A stretch of DNA of 49,362 nt, from contig NZ_JABTTS010000039.1 of assembly GCF_018638295.1 (NCBI RefSeq), forward strand, positions 24,170 through 73,531, in the 5' to 3' direction. Positions 47,795 through 49,362 of the stretch are shown here, one piece after another (position 1 is the first letter of the stretch; each line of letters starts with the position of its first letter). The DNA comes from Streptomyces sp. CHD11. GTDB lineage: Bacteria; Actinomycetota; Actinomycetes; Streptomycetales; Streptomycetaceae. Under the pieces are notes generated by a model, which was not told the origin of the DNA, searched no databases, and saw nothing but the letters and a program-made list of their open reading frames with translations. Both the position numbers and the translations under genes were made by a program.

Positions 47795-49362
47795 TCAGCC
47801 GTGCAGATGGCACAGCAGCAGGCACACGTCGTCCTCGCGCTCGGAGTCGCTCAGCAGCGGGTGGAGTATCCGGTCCGCCGACTCCTCCAGGTCCGCGTCC
47901 AGATCGGCGGAGCCGAAGGTCCCGAGGGACTGCGCGAGCCGTTCGATGCCCGGGTCGATGCCGAGGGCCCGCCGCTCCACGAGCCCGTCGGTGTAGAGCG
48001 CCAGGGTCGTACCGGGCGTCAGCCGCTCGGTGTGGTCGGCGATCTCCTGGTGCAGCGGAATGCCGAGCATCGCGCCCGGCTTGGCGTCCAGGATCCGCAC
48101 CCGCCCGTCGGGCAGCCGCAGCACCGGCGGCGGATGGCCCGCGGCGGCCCAGGTAAGGGTGTGCCCGTCCGGGTGGAACCGCGCGATGACCGCGGTGGCG
48201 AACAGATCCGGCTGGAGATGCCGCAGATACCCGTGCAGCCGGGTCAGCAGCCGGCCGGGCCCGCCGCCGTCGACCGCGTAGGCGCGCAGCGCGGTGCGCA
48301 GCTGACTCATCATCACCGCCGCGTGCAGCCCGTGCCCGGTCACGTCGCCGATGACGGTGATCAGACTGCCGTCCCGCTGGCGGAACGCGTCGTACCAGTC
48401 GCCGCCGATGTTCAGCCCGTGCGTGGCCGGCAGGTAGCGCGCCGCCAGACTCAGGCCCGGTGTCGCCGGCAGCTCCGTGAGCAGGGCGCGCTGCAGCGTC
48501 TCGGCGATGTCCCGGTTGTGCTCGAACCGGCGGGCGTTGTCCATGGCGGTACCGGCCCGCCGGGCGAGTTCGATCAGCATCACGGCGTCGTCCGGATCCC
48601 AGCGCTCACCGGGCGGCGTCAGGGTCAGCACACCCAGCGGAGTACGGCGCGCCGGCAGCGGGAGGCAGAGCAGGGGCCGTTCGGGAGCCAGGGCCGACGG
48701 CGGCCGGTCGTCCACCCCGGGCAGGCCCCCGGGGTGGTCGGCGGCGTACTGCGGACGCCCGGTGCGGGCCGCCAGGACCGCCGCCCCCGAATGGTCGGCC
48801 GGACGGTACCGGCCGTCCTCGTGGTCGAACAGCCAGACGTCGACACCGGCGGCGTAGCGCGGCACCAGCAGCTCGGGCAGCCGGCGCACGATCTCGTCGT
48901 GGTTCAGCGAGGCGTTCAGCGCGGCGCTCGCGTCCGCCAGGAACGTCAGCCGGTGCCGGGCGTTCTCCGCCTCCTCGCGCGCCCTGCGCTCCGCGGCGAA
49001 CGCCTCCTGCTGCGCCCGTCCGGCCGCGTCCAGCTCGGCGTGCAGGACGACGACGCCCTGATTGGTCTGATGCAGCTCCTCCCGGTGGAAGGCGACCAGC
49101 TCCTCCTGCTCGGCGAGCCGCTCCAGCACCACGGCCGTGTCCTCGTCGGCGCCCAGCAGCGCCTCGGACAGGGCGGCCGGATCCTCCGTGGCCGGGTCCG
49201 CCCCGGTTGCGCCCCGGCCCAGGCGCTCGTTCCGGCCGGCGCCGGCACCGACCTCGGCATCCTCACCGGACACCTGCTCCAGCACCACGGCCGTGTCCTC
49301 GTCGGCGCCCAGCAGCGCCTCGGACAGGGCGGCCGGATCCTCCGTGGCCGGGTCCGCCCCGG
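47795..49362 (-). CDS. SpoIIE-type PP2C phosphatase with GAF domain, 5' end cut by the window
   Basis: The frame is open to the window edge, giving at least 521 residues. A tandem repeat of 52 residues starts it, then a coiled coil (LAEQEELVAFHREELHQTNQ and RAREEAENARHRL), a GAF domain (about 250-380 from the edge) and a PP2C/SpoIIE phosphatase with GGDWYDAF, VIGDVTGHGLHAA, AAGHPPPVL and YTDGLVERR, plus the C-terminal Asp in REDDVCLLL. Such phosphatases dephosphorylate anti-anti-sigma factors and so switch on SigB-type sigma factors; two of these are in the window. An internal GTG at 49288 has GAGGA 7 bases upstream and may be a start. Confidence 0.88.
   Translation of the reverse strand, partial: GADPATEDPAALSEALLGADEDTAVVLEQVSGEDAEVGAGAGRNERLGRGATGADPATEDPAALSEALLGADEDTAVVLERLAEQEELVAFHREELHQTNQGVVVLHAELDAAGRAQQEAFAAERRAREEAENARHRLTFLADASAALNASLNHDEIVRRLPELLVPRYAAGVDVWLFDHEDGRYRPADHSGAAVLAARTGRPQYAADHPGGLPGVDDRPPSALAPERPLLCLPLPARRTPLGVLTLTPPGERWDPDDAVMLIELARRAGTAMDNARRFEHNRDIAETLQRALLTELPATPGLSLAARYLPATHGLNIGGDWYDAFRQRDGSLITVIGDVTGHGLHAAVMMSQLRTALRAYAVDGGGPGRLLTRLHGYLRHLQPDLFATAVIARFHPDGHTLTWAAAGHPPPVLRLPDGRVRILDAKPGAMLGIPLHQEIADHTERLTPGTTLALYTDGLVERRALGIDPGIERLAQSLGTFGSADLDADLEESADRILHPLLSDSEREDDVCLLLCHLHG
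49120..49362 (-). repeat. Perfect 87-bp direct repeat, 156-bp period
   Basis: Bases 49120-49206 recur exactly at 49276-49362, the last base of the window. The 156-base offset equals 52 codons, so the protein carries an in-frame repeat including ATEDPAALSEALLGADEDTA. The repeat may have more copies outside the window. Confidence 0.9.

Noticed and set aside
1..49362. CRISPR arrays, tRNA or rRNA genes, insertion sequences, prophage or biosynthetic cluster
   Set aside because: I looked for regular spaced repeats, tRNA-like cloverleaf ends, transposase motifs, integrases and PKS/NRPS domains and saw none. The repeats present are short local arrays.

Overview
The window is very GC-rich and carries the family repertoire of a Streptomyces-type actinomycete: an SsgA-like sporulation protein, a WhiB protein, SigB-family sigma factors with RsbW-like ATPases, a PopR/ClpP3/ClpP4 locus, a streptophobe-type membrane protein, a DUF5133 protein and DasR-type chitinase operators. 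From memory, the gene order (chitinase, SigB-type sigma factor, popR, clpP4, clpP3, then a second SigB-type sigma factor about 28 kb on) resembles the S. coelicolor chromosome-arm region containing sigL, popR, clpP3/P4 and sigM. That synteny was not checked by search. No tRNA, rRNA, CRISPR array, transposase or phage gene was seen.

Layout. 1-5 kb: a small protein gene, a secreted GH19 chitinase with two dre-like operators, a secreted PI-PLC-like protein, a VOC protein and adenosine deaminase. 5-9.4 kb: a DinB protein, a LysR regulator divergent from an aldo/keto reductase, a hypothetical gene with a rare TTA codon, and a multi-spanning membrane protein. 9.5-14.1 kb: a stress and proteolysis island with two overlapping PRC-barrel genes, an anti-sigma ATPase and a SigB-family sigma factor that converge and both have a GNNTN-N14-GGGTAC promoter, the regulator PopR, and clpP3-clpP4 with two tandem PopR boxes upstream. 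14.4-25.6 kb: mostly single genes (VOC, phosphotransferase, RNase HI, a second aldo/keto reductase, SsgA-like, LLM oxidoreductase, serine hydrolase, transmembrane pseudokinase, threonine dehydratase, AIM24). 25.7-43 kb: accessory region with four damaged genes (TerD-CAP internal deletion, receiver/thioredoxin-reductase remnant, frameshifted lysG, Orn/Lys/Arg decarboxylase remnant). It also holds a universal stress protein, DUF4032, MBL, acyltransferase, AlkB, a TetR/FAD-dehydrogenase operon, WhiB, a saccharopine-dehydrogenase-like protein with a divergent TetR, lysE, and a second SigB-type sigma/anti-sigma module. 43-49.4 kb: a structured RNA with a true intrinsic terminator, a cyclic-nucleotide-binding protein, a FUSC membrane protein, a type II NADH dehydrogenase-like protein and a PP2C phosphatase cut by the window end.

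Functional logic. The two SigB-type modules, the SpoIIE-type phosphatase, the universal stress protein and the Clp locus together suggest a stress-response neighbourhood. The most unusual items are a ClpP4 whose catalytic histidine position is glycine, a tandem PopR operator, a kinase-like receptor that has lost every catalytic motif, a structured RNA ending in a U-run terminator upstream of a cAMP-receptor-like gene, and the cluster of gene remnants. Both window ends lie exactly in repeats (a 32-bp perfect palindrome on the left, an 87-bp direct repeat on the right), so the window is probably a whole assembly contig.
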